Positions 51,710 to 61,527 are shown, counted from the stretch's first letter. The stretch is DNA of 64,000 bases from Mesorhizobium erdmanii USDA 3471 (GCF_000472705.1 NZ_KI421453.1:248001-312000), one strand, 5' to 3'. The notes: generated from the letters alone by a model not told the origin. A program made the numbers and translations.

Positions 51710-53593
51710 ATGTCCGGATTGGACTGGATATTTTCCTTGCCTACGGATGCAACCAGCGGCGCGACGAAGCGCGGCAAATCGTTTGCCCATGTGGCGGAAG
51801 CTTCCTGGGGCAAGGGGCTCAGCACGTTGCTGCGTATCGTGCGCATGACGCTGCGCCATCCCTGGCAGGCCGCCATCACCCTCGTCTCGACCTTCATCGC
51901 CGCGACGCTGCAGCTTTTCATCCCCCGCCTGCTGGGACGCGCCATCGACCAGGCGCAAGGCGTGATGGCTGCCGGTGCCAGCACGGCGGCGGAGCAGGCG
52001 CTGTGGCATACGGCGCTCACACTGCTGGTCGTCAGCATCCTGCGCGGCCTCTTCACCATGGCGCAGAATTATTACGGTGAGGCTGTCGGCCATCGGACCG
52101 GTTATGAATTGCGCCTAGCCTTCTACGAGAAGATTCAGCGGCTGAGCTACGCCTATCACGACAAGGTCCATACCGGCGACCTCATCACGCTCGGACTGCT
52201 CGATCTCGACGGCGTGCGCATGTTCTTCTCCACCGGCATCCTGCGCGTGGTCCTGCTCAGCGTGCTGATTGGCGTCGGCGCCTATCTCCTGATCAGCACC
52301 GATCTTGTACTCGGGCTGCTCAGCCTCAGCTTCGTACCGTTCGTCGCCTGGCGCTCCTCGGTGACCCAGCTCAAATTGCGCAGCACCTGGCTGACGCTGC
52401 AGGAACGTTTGTCGGTGCTGAGCCGGGTGATGGACGAGAATCTCGGCGGCATCCGGGTCGTGCGGGCCTTCGCGGCGCAACGCCATGAGCTCAAAAAATT
52501 CGACCGCGCCAAGCGGGATGCGCTGGAGCTGGCCAATGAGCGCGTCGACATCCGCGTCTCCAACACCAGCGCCATGAATTTTTCGTTCCTGGCGGCCATG
52601 GGGCTGGTGCTCTGGTTCGGCGGCCAGAAGGTGATCGCGGGCCAGATCAGCGTCGGCACGCTGGCGCAGTTTCTCACCTTCATGACCATCCTGCAGATGC
52701 CGGTGCGCCAGCTCGGCCTGATGGTCAACTCGTTCGCCCGAGCCTCGACCTGCGGAACGCGGCTGTTCGAGCTGCTCGACACCGAGCTCGACATCAAGGA
52801 CGCGCCTGATGCCAAGGAACTCGTCATCACCGAGGGCGTTCTGCGCTTCGACAATGTCGGCTTCCGCTATGAGGGCGCGGGCGACCGTCCGACCCTGTCG
52901 GGCATCTCCTTCGAGGCCAAGCCCGGCGAGACAATAGGCATTGTCGGCCCGCCCGGCAGCGGCAAGTCCACCATCGCGCATCTGATCCCGCGCTTCTACG
53001 ACGTCACGTCAGGCGCGATCACCATCGACGGACAGGACATCCGCGGGGTGACGCTGCAATCGCTGCGCAAGGTGGTCGGCGTCGTGCAGCAGGATGCATT
53101 CCTGTTCACCACCTCGATCGAAAACAACATCGCCTATGGCAACCCGTGGGCTCGCGAGAACCGGATTGGGCAGGCCGCCGAATATGCGCAGCTCCACAAC
53201 TATATTATCGGGCTTCCGGCCGGTTACACCACGGTTGTCGGCGAACGCGGCGCGTCGCTTTCCGGCGGCCAGCGCCAGCGTCTGACCATCGCGCGCAGCC
53301 TGATGCTGCGGCCTTCGGTTCTGGTCTTCGACGATTCGACCGCGGCCATCGATGCCGGCACCGAGCAGCGGATCCGGGCGGCGATGAAGCGCTTCGCCAG
53401 GGATCGCGTCACGCTGATCATCTCGCACCGGCTGAGTTCGCTGATGCATGCCGACCAGATCCTGTTCGTCGAGGGCGGCCGCATCGTCGAGCGCGGCACG
53501 CATGAGGAATTGCTGGCTCTCGGGGGGCGCTATCGCGCGCTTTACGACTTGCAGTTGCGGCCGGACGAAGACCGGCTGGAGGGAGCCGCATGA
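51710..53593 (+). CDS. ABC exporter half-transporter, degenerate-site subunit
   Basis: A 627-residue fused membrane-plus-ATPase protein of the MsbA/LmrA class: six helices in residues 50-330, then the ATPase with Walker A GPPGSGKST (about 412), signature LSGGQRQRL (about 516) and Walker B VLVFDDSTAAID (about 536). The catalytic Glu after Walker B is Asp. Its partner gene follows with a 4-base overlap (ATGA). Asp in place of Glu is the hallmark of the degenerate subunit of heterodimeric exporters. Substrates may be drugs, lipids or peptides. The exact start is uncertain because the first 40 residues are not conserved. Confidence 0.87.
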   Translation: MSGLDWIFSLPTDATSGATKRGKSFAHVAEASWGKGLSTLLRIVRMTLRHPWQAAITLVSTFIAATLQLFIPRLLGRAIDQAQGVMAAGASTAAEQALWHTALTLLVVSILRGLFTMAQNYYGEAVGHRTGYELRLAFYEKIQRLSYAYHDKVHTGDLITLGLLDLDGVRMFFSTGILRVVLLSVLIGVGAYLLISTDLVLGLLSLSFVPFVAWRSSVTQLKLRSTWLTLQERLSVLSRVMDENLGGIRVVRAFAAQRHELKKFDRAKRDALELANERVDIRVSNTSAMNFSFLAAMGLVLWFGGQKVIAGQISVGTLAQFLTFMTILQMPVRQLGLMVNSFARASTCGTRLFELLDTELDIKDAPDAKELVITEGVLRFDNVGFRYEGAGDRPTLSGISFEAKPGETIGIVGPPGSGKSTIAHLIPRFYDVTSGAITIDGQDIRGVTLQSLRKVVGVVQQDAFLFTTSIENNIAYGNPWARENRIGQAAEYAQLHNYIIGLPAGYTTVVGERGASLSGGQRQRLTIARSLMLRPSVLVFDDSTAAIDAGTEQRIRAAMKRFARDRVTLIISHRLSSLMHADQILFVEGGRIVERGTHEELLALGGRYRALYDLQLRPDEDRLEGAA

Positions 53594-55485
53594 CGTCAAC
53601 GCAGGACGACGACGAAAAAGAAGACAAAAGCGGGCGGCCGACCAAGGCCGTGGTCGGCTCTCATCGCGACGAAGAAGAGGTCTTCGGCAAGGCCTATGAT
53701 CCGCGCATCATCAGGCGCATCTGGAGCTTCGTCAGGCCGTATCAGGGCCGGATCTTCATCTCGGTCGCGGCGGTGCTGGTGTTCACGCTGACGCAGTTGG
53801 CGATCCCGCTGGTCATCCGCTACGCTATCGACCATGGCATGGCTCCCGGCAGGCTCGACCGCTCGGTGATGGTCTCGGCGATCGTCATTTTCACCGTCAT
53901 CATTCTCATCAACTATGTCGCTAGCCACGTGCAGGAGAGCGTCGTCGGCAAGGTGGCGGAAAACGTGCTGTCAGACCTGCGCCGCGCCATGTTCAGTCAC
54001 CTGCAGCGCGTCTCGCTCAGCTTCATGGACAAGACGGAGGTCGGCCGGCTGATGTCGCGCCTGCAGGGCGACGTCAATTCGATGCAGGAATTCCTCGAAA
54101 CCTCCGTCATGTCGGTCGGCGACATCGTGCTTCTGTTCGGCATCGTCACCGTCCTGCTTTGGCTCGATTTCCGGCTCGGATTGCTGACGCTGTCGACCAT
54201 GCCGATCCTGTTCATCGTGCGCCTGTTCTGGCTGCCGCGCGCCAAGGTCGCCTTCATGGCCGCGCATGAGACCAACTCGATCGCCAACGGCGCGCTCGCC
54301 GAAGGTATCCACGGCGTGCGCACTGTGCAGAGCCTGGAGCGCCAGCATGTCAATTTCGACCTCTATGACGAGAAGGTGCTGGCCAATCTCAACGCTCACC
54401 TTCGCTCGGCGAAATACGCGCAGGTGATGGTGCCGATCGTCGATACGCTGACCGGCATCGCCATGGCGACGGTCATCGTCGTCGGCGGTTCGATGGTGCT
54501 GTCGCACAGCCTCGATGTCGGCGTCATGGTGGCGTTCCTGTTCTACATCCAGCGCTTCTTCGATCCAATCCGCTCGCTCACCATGCAGTACAGCGTCATG
54601 CAGCGCGCCATGGCTTCGGGCCAACGCATCTCCGAAGTGCTCGACGTGCCGGTGGATGTCAGCGACAAGGACAATGCGGTGGCACTGTCGCGCGACATGG
54701 ACGGCTCGGTCGAGTTCAGGAACGTCACCTTCGGCTACCGGCCGAACCAGCCGGTGCTGAAGAACATCTCCTTCCGCGTCAATCCGGGCGAGACGGTCGC
54801 GCTTGTCGGCCCGACCGGGTCGGGCAAGTCGAGCTCGATGGCACTGGTGCACCGTTTCTACGATGTCTGGTCCGGCGAGGTCCTGGTCGGCGGCCATGAT
54901 GTGCGCGACCTGACGCAGGATTCACTCGGCGACCAGGTCGCCATGGTGCTGCAGGAGCCGTTCCTCTTCTCCGGCACGGTGCTGGAGAACATCCGCTACC
55001 ACAAGACATCAGCCAGCCGCGAGGAGGTGGTGCGCGCGGCACAGACGGTCGGCGCGCACGACTTCATCGAGCAGTTGCCTCACGGCTACGACACCGAGCT
55101 CGAGCAGCGTGGCGGCAACCTCTCGCTCGGCCAGCGCCAGCTGATCAGTTTCGCGCGCGCGCTGGTGGCCGACGCCAAGATCCTGGTGCTCGACGAAGCC
55201 ACCGCCAGCATCGATTCCTACACCGAGATGCTGATCCAGAAAGCGCTGATCAAACTGCTCGAGGGCCGCACCGGGCTGGTCATCGCCCATCGGCTCGCCA
55301 CCATCCGCGGCGCCGACCGCATCATCGTCCTGCAGAATGGCGAGATCGTCGAAAGCGGCAACCACGAACAGCTGATGCAGAGGAACGGCCTCTACGCCCG
55401 CCTCTACAACATGAACTACGCCTCGTTCGACGACATTTCGCAAGAAGAGATGGAAATGGACGCGGCGGCCGGCAAAGCGACGTGA
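53590..55485 (+). CDS. ABC exporter half-transporter, consensus-site subunit
   Basis: A 631-residue partner of the preceding protein: six helices in residues 50-340 followed by the ATPase with Walker A GPTGSGKSS (about 406), Walker B ILVLDEATASID (about 532, Glu present) and a divergent signature LSLGQRQLI (about 511). The catalytic Glu here plus the altered signature fits pairing with the upstream Asp-containing subunit, leaving one complete and one degenerate ATP site per dimer, as in BmrCD or TM287/288. An N-terminal charged tail (about 40 residues rich in Asp, Glu, Lys) precedes the membrane domain. Confidence 0.88.
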   Translation: MTSTQDDDEKEDKSGRPTKAVVGSHRDEEEVFGKAYDPRIIRRIWSFVRPYQGRIFISVAAVLVFTLTQLAIPLVIRYAIDHGMAPGRLDRSVMVSAIVIFTVIILINYVASHVQESVVGKVAENVLSDLRRAMFSHLQRVSLSFMDKTEVGRLMSRLQGDVNSMQEFLETSVMSVGDIVLLFGIVTVLLWLDFRLGLLTLSTMPILFIVRLFWLPRAKVAFMAAHETNSIANGALAEGIHGVRTVQSLERQHVNFDLYDEKVLANLNAHLRSAKYAQVMVPIVDTLTGIAMATVIVVGGSMVLSHSLDVGVMVAFLFYIQRFFDPIRSLTMQYSVMQRAMASGQRISEVLDVPVDVSDKDNAVALSRDMDGSVEFRNVTFGYRPNQPVLKNISFRVNPGETVALVGPTGSGKSSSMALVHRFYDVWSGEVLVGGHDVRDLTQDSLGDQVAMVLQEPFLFSGTVLENIRYHKTSASREEVVRAAQTVGAHDFIEQLPHGYDTELEQRGGNLSLGQRQLISFARALVADAKILVLDEATASIDSYTEMLIQKALIKLLEGRTGLVIAHRLATIRGADRIIVLQNGEIVESGNHEQLMQRNGLYARLYNMNYASFDDISQEEMEMDAAAGKAT

Positions 55486-55524
55486 GCGGTGCCAGCAGGA
55501 TCGCTGTCGCCTTCCGGAAGAAAC

Positions 55525-56970
55525 CTATCCACGCGTTCCCCTGACGTGGCCGCTGACCTGCACGCCGTCCTCCGCGCGCAGGTAGAGAAAGCCCGGAATG
55601 GAGATCAGCGGGATGACCGCGGTCAGCAGGAACACCTGATGAAAACGTTCCGGCGTGAGCACGTGGCTTTCCCCCGCGATCAGGCCCAGCAGCATGGCGG
55701 CGATCGAGACGCCGAGTGAAACGCTGAGCTGCTGCAGCACGCCGCCAAGGCTGGTGGCGCGGCTGAGCTTGTCGGCCGGCAGGTCGGCATAGGATAGAGT
55801 GTTGGAGGTCATGAACTGCGCCGAGCGGACGATGCCGAACAGGAAGACATAAACGCCGATCATCCAATGCGGCGTATCGGGACCCATCAAAGCAAAACCC
55901 GCCACCGTGGCGGAGCCGACGACGGCGCTGCCGATCAGCACGACGCTGAAGCCGAAGCGACGCAGCAGCGGTGACAGCAGCGGCCGCATCAGCAAGGCGC
56001 CGAAACTGCCGACGAATGTCAGCGAGCCTGATGCGACCGGGCTCATGCCGAAGCCGAGCTGCAACATCAGCGGCACGAGGAAGGGAACGCCGTTGAGGCC
56101 GACGCGGCACAGGCCGCCGGCCAGCGTGCCGACCCAGAAGGAGCGGAACCGAAACAGCGTCAGGTCAACCGCCGGTGCCGCGACGCGGCGCGCGTAACGC
56201 CCGAAGGCGAGCAGCAGCAGGACGGAAGCCGCCAGCACCAGCACCGTGGCCGACACGGGAATGATCGGCCGGCCGATGTTTTCCAGCCCGAATTGCAGCA
56301 GCGCCACGCCGAACCCCACCATCAGGAAGCCGGCGAAGTCGAAACGCTGCACCTTTTCCTCGTGGAAATCGTCGACGAAGCGCAGCGCCGCCAGAATGCC
56401 GAGGCAGCCGAACGGCACATTGACGTAGAATATCCAGCGCCACGACGCGTAGGTGGTCAGCAGGCCACCGAGCAGCGGCCCGATGACCGGCCCCATGATC
56501 GCCGGCAAGGTCATGTAGGTCATGGCGGTGATCAGGCCGCTGCGCGGAAAGCTGCGCAGCAGGATCAGCCGCCCGACCGGCGTCATCATGGCGCCGCCCA
56601 GCCCCTGCAGTGCGCGCATGGCCAAAAGCATGCCGAAACTGTTGGCCATGCCGCACAGTGCCGAGCCGAGGGTGAAGGTGAACAGCGCCAGCGCGAACAC
56701 CCGGCGCGCGCCGAACCTGTCGGCGAACCAGCCGCTGACGGGAATGAACACGGCGAGCGTCAGAATGTAGGTGGTGATCGCAAGGTTCAGCCGGACCGGC
56801 GTGATGTCGAGGCTATGGGCGATGGCCGGGATCGCGGTGGTGATGATGGTGGAATCGAGCTGCTCCATCTGAAAGGCGATGGCGACGATGATCGGGATGA
56901 TAAGCCTCAGCCTCGGATCACGCTCGGTGGCAAATTGAGGCTGTTCCAATGCCGTGGCCAATTCCGTCAT
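55525..56970 (-). CDS. MFS multidrug efflux transporter, DHA2 (EmrB-like) family
   Basis: A 481-residue protein with about 14 membrane helices. Motif A is SGWFADRFGARRVF (about residues 79-92) and motif C-like GPVIGPLLGGLL follows; the first helix has QLDSTIITTAIPAIA, the D1-type sequence of drug:H+ antiporters. It converges on the ABC exporter with a 39-base gap, making this a small efflux island between catabolic modules. The 223 bases upstream of its start (56971-57193) show nothing recognisable. Confidence 0.86.
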   Translation of the reverse strand: MTELATALEQPQFATERDPRLRLIIPIIVAIAFQMEQLDSTIITTAIPAIAHSLDITPVRLNLAITTYILTLAVFIPVSGWFADRFGARRVFALALFTFTLGSALCGMANSFGMLLAMRALQGLGGAMMTPVGRLILLRSFPRSGLITAMTYMTLPAIMGPVIGPLLGGLLTTYASWRWIFYVNVPFGCLGILAALRFVDDFHEEKVQRFDFAGFLMVGFGVALLQFGLENIGRPIIPVSATVLVLAASVLLLLAFGRYARRVAAPAVDLTLFRFRSFWVGTLAGGLCRVGLNGVPFLVPLMLQLGFGMSPVASGSLTFVGSFGALLMRPLLSPLLRRFGFSVVLIGSAVVGSATVAGFALMGPDTPHWMIGVYVFLFGIVRSAQFMTSNTLSYADLPADKLSRATSLGGVLQQLSVSLGVSIAAMLLGLIAGESHVLTPERFHQVFLLTAVIPLISIPGFLYLRAEDGVQVSGHVRGTRG

Positions 56971-57193
56971 GCAGGTGGCTTATGCTCTGGCCAAAGTGGC
57001 GCATCCCGGTCCAAAGGCAAGATTGCCTCGCTTGTGCCAGCCAGCCAGAGCCTGATCGCACGGGCGCCTTATGGTCCGACAAATAGGCTGGGGGTAGCCA
57101 TTTCCACCCTGCCGGAAATCAACAAATCTTGACCGGCGCCGGCGCTCGGGGTGCAAAGGCTCGTCGGGATCGGCAACGCTGAGCGCCCGAGCG

Positions 57194-57976
57194 CTAAGCC
57201 ATTTCGGGACGTCTTGACGCTTCGCGGATCGCCTTGTGCACGCCGCGCTGCAAATCCATGAAAGCCGGGGTTTCCATCACCTCTTCCCGGCGCGGGCGCT
57301 CGATGTCGACGTCGAAGGTCTGCATGATGCGTCCCGGGCCGATCCCCATGACGACGATGCGGTCCGACAGATAGACCGCCTCCTCCACATCATGCGTGAC
57401 GAACAGCACGGTCAGCCTGTGCTCCTCCCAGATCTGGGTCAGCAATTCCTGCATCTGATGCCGGGTCAAGGCATCGAGCGCGCCGAACGGCTCGTCCATC
57501 AAGAGCATCTTGGGGCGATAGGAAAGCGCGCGCGCAATGGCGACGCGCTGCTTCATGCCGCCCGACAGTTCGGACGGATAGCGGTCGGCGCTCTGCGACA
57601 GCTTGACGAGGTCGAGATGCTCGAGCGCGATCTCGCGGCAAGCCGTGTGATCGTAGCCGGCGGCCTTGAGGGCAAACTCGATGTTCTGCCGAGCCGTCAG
57701 CCAGGGCAGCAGCGTGTAGGACTGGAAGACGACGCCGCGGTCTAGGCCGGGCTGCAGGATCGGCGCGCCATCGATGCTGAGGTCGCCGGCGTCGAAGTCC
57801 TGCAGTCCGGCGACGATCGACAGCAGCGTGCTCTTGCCGCAGCCGGACGTGCCTACAAGCGAGACGAACTCATTGTCGGCAAGATCGAGATTGATGTCGC
57901 GCAGCACTTCCGTGCGCCGCTCGCCCGTGCCGAAGCTCTTGTCGAGACCGGCGATGCGCAATTTGGGAACAGTCAT
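57194..57976 (-). CDS. NitT/TauT family ABC transporter ATP-binding protein
   Basis: A 260-residue ATPase of the TauB/SsuB group: Walker A GTSGCGKST, VVFQSYTLLPWLTA, signature LSGGMKQRVAIARAL, Walker B MLLMDEPFGALD and VTHDVEEAVYL. It is the last gene of the importer (SBP-permease-ATPase on the minus strand), 10 bases after the permease stop. The family carries nitrate, sulfonates, pyrimidines and other small anions or heterocycles, so cargo is not fixed by sequence. Confidence 0.86.
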   Translation of the reverse strand: MTVPKLRIAGLDKSFGTGERRTEVLRDINLDLADNEFVSLVGTSGCGKSTLLSIVAGLQDFDAGDLSIDGAPILQPGLDRGVVFQSYTLLPWLTARQNIEFALKAAGYDHTACREIALEHLDLVKLSQSADRYPSELSGGMKQRVAIARALSYRPKMLLMDEPFGALDALTRHQMQELLTQIWEEHRLTVLFVTHDVEEAVYLSDRIVVMGIGPGRIMQTFDVDIERPRREEVMETPAFMDLQRGVHKAIREASRRPEMA

Positions 57977-57986
57977 AGGCGGCTCC

Positions 57987-58862
57987 TCATTGCGAATGGC
58001 CGTCCTGCCGGAACAGAACCTTTTCCAGGGCCTTCATGACCTGATCGGTGATAAGACCGAGCACGCCGAGCAGCAGGATGTAGCCGATGATGGTGTTTGT
58101 CTGGAAATAACGCTGCGACACGGTGATGCGATAGCCCAACCCCGATGTCGCCGCGACAAGTTCGGCCAGCACCAGCCAGGTCCATGCCCAGCCGAGGCTG
58201 ATGCGCAGCGTATCCCAGATGCCGGGCAAGGCGCTGGGCACGACGATGCGCGTCAGGATCTTGCGGTCCGGCAGGCCGAGCGTGCGGCCAAGGCCGATGA
58301 AATCGGCGGGAACCCGCTTCACATTGTCCATGATCATCAGCACCTGTTGGAAGAAGGTGCCGATGAAGATTATCAGGAATTTCTGAGTATCGCCGGTGCC
58401 TGCCCACAAAATGGAGAGCGGCACGAAAGCGACGACCGGCATGTAGCGGATGAAATCCACCAGCGGCTCGATGGCCGCCTCCCAGGAGCGGAAGCTGCCG
58501 ATCAGCACGCCGATCGGGATCGACAGCGCCGAGGCGATGAGGAAGCCGATGGAGATGCGGTACGCCGAGGCCGTGAGGTCCAGCCACAGCGTGCCGTCGG
58601 TGGCGAGCTTGGCGATCTGGGTCGCGACGCTGCCGGGCGACGGCAGGAAGATGGGCTTCACCCATTCCAGCCCGGTCGCCGCCCACCAGCCGAGGCCAAG
58701 CCCGACAAAGACGGCCACCGCGATCATCAGGAAACGCGACCTGGCGATGGGCACGCCGATCCCGGAGGATCGGCGGCGCCTGGCTTGTTTTGCGGCCGCC
58801 CCCGGCGCCGAGCGCGCCGGGTTGGTTTTCGCGGGGGGCTCCGCGGACATCTGCGTTACCAC
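57987..58862 (-). CDS. NitT/TauT family ABC transporter permease
   Basis: A 291-residue permease. It has an unusually long, Ala/Pro/Lys/Arg-rich cytoplasmic N-terminus of about 45 residues (AEPPAKTNPARSAPGAAAKQ) before the first helix, then six helices and the EAA-like loop GLGRTLGLPDRKILTRIVVP. The length exceeds the usual 250-260 because of this tail. It begins 16 bases after the binding-protein gene. Confidence 0.84.
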   Translation of the reverse strand: MVTQMSAEPPAKTNPARSAPGAAAKQARRRRSSGIGVPIARSRFLMIAVAVFVGLGLGWWAATGLEWVKPIFLPSPGSVATQIAKLATDGTLWLDLTASAYRISIGFLIASALSIPIGVLIGSFRSWEAAIEPLVDFIRYMPVVAFVPLSILWAGTGDTQKFLIIFIGTFFQQVLMIMDNVKRVPADFIGLGRTLGLPDRKILTRIVVPSALPGIWDTLRISLGWAWTWLVLAELVAATSGLGYRITVSQRYFQTNTIIGYILLLGVLGLITDQVMKALEKVLFRQDGHSQ

Positions 58863-58878
58863 CGCGATCCGGCCTCGG

Positions 58879-59886
58879 TCATTGCGCCGCCTTGACGAAG
58901 GACGGGTCGATCATCTGCTCCGGCGTCACATCGGCCTGCAGCAGCTTGGCGTTCTTGGCCGCCGCTTCGACATCGGCGAATGTCTTGGTGGTGAAATCGC
59001 CGGTCAGCGCCGTCTTGTTTTCGGCGAGCGAGTAGTAGCGCACCCCGTCGAAAGCGGTGTTCAGGTCCTTGACGTCGGAACCGACCGCCTTGGCGATGAT
59101 GGCGCGGCCACCGGGCGTGTCGGCATTGTAATCCTTGAGCGCGGCATCCCAGCTCTTGATCATCGCTAGCACCTGGCCGGGCCGCGACTTGATCACCTCG
59201 TCGCGCACCACCAGCACGTCGCTGATCAGGCCGGGATCCTCGCCGGCGGTGAACAGCAGCTTGACGTCCTTGTTCTGCGCCATGGCAACGGTGAGATACG
59301 GCTCGTAGGTGACGGCGACCGGCACGCGGCCAGCGATCAGGGCGCCACCGGCATCTGCGGCAGGCATCGGAACCGGCTGGACATCGGCGACCGACATGCC
59401 GTTCTTGGCGAGCGCGTATTTGAGCAGGATGTCGCTCGTCGTGCCTTCCTCGAAGGCGACCTGCTTGCCCTTGAGGTCGGCGATGGAAGTGACGTCCTTG
59501 CCGGCGATGATGGCGTCGGCCGTCATTGAGACATCGAGCAGCAGCACGATCTTCACCGGCAGGCCGGCGGCAACCATGCCCATAGCCGTATGGGTGGCGA
59601 TGTTGGCGGCGTCGAGCTGGCCGCTGGCCAGTGCCGCGTTGATATCCTTGTCCTCGGCGAAGTTGACGATCTGGACGTCCGACAGGCCGTTCGTCTTGAA
59701 CAGCCCCTTGGCGTCGGCTACATGCCACTGGCCGTAGCCGAGCCAGGGCTCGATGCCGATCTTGAACGACCCGGCCTCGGGCGTCGTGGGAATGGCCGCA
59801 TCGGCGGCATGAGCCACTGGCGCGGTGGCGAGCCCGATGGCGGCGGCCATCATGAGCGCGCGAAATTGTCCTGCTAGGTTACGCAT
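58879..59886 (-). CDS. NitT/TauT family ABC transporter substrate-binding protein
   Basis: A 335-residue periplasmic binding protein with a signal peptide (cleavage after AHA near residue 27) and the mature start FKIGIEPWLGYGQWHVADAK typical of the SsuA/TauA/NMT1 class. Other marks: NIATHTAMGMVAAGLPVKIV and FEEGTTSDILLKYAL. Ligands in this class range from taurine and sulfonates to thiamine pyrimidine precursors. It has its own 247-base upstream region with a candidate HutC-type operator, so it is probably expressed from a separate promoter but under the same control as the kinase. Confidence 0.84.
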   Translation of the reverse strand: MRNLAGQFRALMMAAAIGLATAPVAHAADAAIPTTPEAGSFKIGIEPWLGYGQWHVADAKGLFKTNGLSDVQIVNFAEDKDINAALASGQLDAANIATHTAMGMVAAGLPVKIVLLLDVSMTADAIIAGKDVTSIADLKGKQVAFEEGTTSDILLKYALAKNGMSVADVQPVPMPAADAGGALIAGRVPVAVTYEPYLTVAMAQNKDVKLLFTAGEDPGLISDVLVVRDEVIKSRPGQVLAMIKSWDAALKDYNADTPGGRAIIAKAVGSDVKDLNTAFDGVRYYSLAENKTALTGDFTTKTFADVEAAAKNAKLLQADVTPEQMIDPSFVKAAQ

Positions 59887-60048
59887 CTCTCGTTCCCCTT
59901 GATGATCAGACCGCTTTTACCCAGGCGTCCGGTCTGGTGAGACTGCAGGTTTCTGCTCTCGTGGCACTGTGCCCCGGCGTCTTGCCCGCCACTTCATGGT
60001 GAAGTGCGGGGATATTTCAGCGTCAGCGGGAGCGGATGTCAAGGCTAA

Positions 60049-60070
60049 AATACATACATGCATATACAAG
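60049..60070. promoter_or_regulatory. Candidate HutC-type operator upstream of the NitT/TauT importer
   Basis: On the minus strand the sequence reads CTTGTATATGCATGTATGTA, a near-palindrome around ATGCAT (60058-60063), about 165 bases upstream of the binding-protein start. TGTAT half-sites are characteristic of HutC-family repressors. A matching TGTATGTA lies before the kinase gene, next to the HutC-like regulator. Confidence 0.5.
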
Positions 60071-60133
60071 TTGGCGTGACTCGATTTTCGACTTTGATCG
60101 GGCGCATCCGCACCACCTCTGCGCGATACAAAT

Positions 60134-61426
60134 TCACGTTCTTTCCGGGTCGATAAGATCGAGGAACCCGGTCACTCGATCGGCTCCGCCATCCGGCTCG
60201 CTGCCGACCATGACCGCTACCGAAAAAGCAATAAGGGAGGAGACCGGCGTGTGGCTGCGCGCGCCCGCCCGCAGGTTCATCACCAGGGTCGGCGACAGGA
60301 AAAGCCCCGAGCGCAGGACAACTCGCCAATCCGCCGGCAGCATGCCGCGCCGCTTGAGCTCGAGCAGCAAGGGCCGCCACAAAGCTGTCGCCTTGACCTC
60401 CAGCAGGTCGCGACGGACCGGGCTCAAATCCCAGTCCGTGTCGACATGAAAAAGGTTTCCGTCCAGCCGCGCCTGCGCGCGAAAAGCCTCCGTCGCGGTG
60501 GCCGGATCGTATAGCCAGAACGGGTGGGCGAAGATGTTGTGGAACGTCGCCTTCACCTCCGCCAGCAGCGTCGGGATATGCGAGCCGGCGAAGGCAGGAT
60601 CGAAGAAGGACAGTTCCGCCCTCCCCGCCCTCGCCGTGTACCAGACATTGGCGTTGTGGGCGTCGCCATGCGCGACCACGCCGCCGGCATCGGCCAGTCT
60701 CTCCGGCCGCAAGCGTGCGGCCGCGGCATCGAAAAGCTCACCGATGCTGTTGAGGTAGAGCTGCCCGTTGATGACGAATTTCAACAGGGAGAACCGATCC
60801 CAATCGAGTTCCGCGCCCGGAAAGACAAACCGCTTGCCGACATAGAAGTCGGCCAGCCGCCCGCCCGGCGACAAACGCGTATCGGCGTCGATCAGCCGCT
60901 CGTAAAACAGCCGATGGATCGGCTCCGCCGACACCTCCTCGACCGTCACCGGATGCAGCGTCCCAAGATAGACCTCGAGCAGCCTGGCGGAGAGGTCGCG
61001 CTCGGCAAGAACCGCCTCGCGCCGTGTGCCGGCATCGTCCTCGACATCCAGCGCGAACAGCACATCCGAAAATCTCGGGTCGGTGCGGCGTCGATAGACG
61101 AGGATCTGCTCGCCCGGCTCCGCCGACATATGGACGGGCTGGTCGACCGGCAGGCCGGCACGCGACAGAATTTCTGCCCGGTAGTACTCACCGGTCATGG
61201 CCTCCTCGCGTTCCTCCTGATGGAACTTGAAAAAGTAGGCCTGACCCTCGCTGTCGAAGAAGCCGTTCAGGGAATTGAGGCTGTATTTGTCGAAATTGAT
61301 GCGGACATTTGAAGGGCTCATCGCGAACAGGTCGCCCAGCAAAGCCGCCAGCGCGCGCTGCGCCTCGGCGACATCATGCTGCGCGAGGGCCCTGATCCGT
61401 GCCGTGCGGCTCGATGTCTGAGTCAT
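60134..61426 (-). CDS. APH-fold small-molecule kinase or phosphotransferase
   Basis: A 430-residue protein with the catalytic segments of the aminoglycoside/choline kinase superfamily: VVAHGDAHNANVWY (about residues 247-260; Brenner motif with catalytic Asp and metal-binding Asn) and SFFDPAFAGSH (second metal Asp). The N-lobe has YFFKFHQEE, a likely ATP-lysine strand. The C-terminal ~100 residues are helical. It probably phosphorylates an alcohol or amine imported by the adjacent transporter. AGGGA precedes ATG 61426. Longer in-frame readings upstream overlap the regulator and are artefacts. Substrate unknown. Confidence 0.75.
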   Translation of the reverse strand: MTQTSSRTARIRALAQHDVAEAQRALAALLGDLFAMSPSNVRINFDKYSLNSLNGFFDSEGQAYFFKFHQEEREEAMTGEYYRAEILSRAGLPVDQPVHMSAEPGEQILVYRRRTDPRFSDVLFALDVEDDAGTRREAVLAERDLSARLLEVYLGTLHPVTVEEVSAEPIHRLFYERLIDADTRLSPGGRLADFYVGKRFVFPGAELDWDRFSLLKFVINGQLYLNSIGELFDAAAARLRPERLADAGGVVAHGDAHNANVWYTARAGRAELSFFDPAFAGSHIPTLLAEVKATFHNIFAHPFWLYDPATATEAFRAQARLDGNLFHVDTDWDLSPVRRDLLEVKATALWRPLLLELKRRGMLPADWRVVLRSGLFLSPTLVMNLRAGARSHTPVSSLIAFSVAVMVGSEPDGGADRVTGFLDLIDPERT

Positions 61427-61471
61427 CGGTCGTCCCTTCCGGCCAAGCCCACCGCCAAGGCGGTTCTTATC

Positions 61472-61489
61472 AATACATGTACATACATT
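61472..61489. promoter_or_regulatory. Candidate HutC-type operator upstream of the kinase
   Basis: On the plus strand the sequence ATACATGTACATACAT (61473-61488) contains the self-complementary ATGTACAT (61477-61484); read in the transcribed direction it gives ATGTATGTACATGTAT, 47-62 bases before the kinase ATG and just after the HutC-like gene. It shares TGTATGTA with the site before the NitT/TauT importer. Confidence 0.5.
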
Positions 61490-61527
61490 TGTTGCGAAAC
61501 CTTCGTGACGTGCATGGCCTGTCGGCG

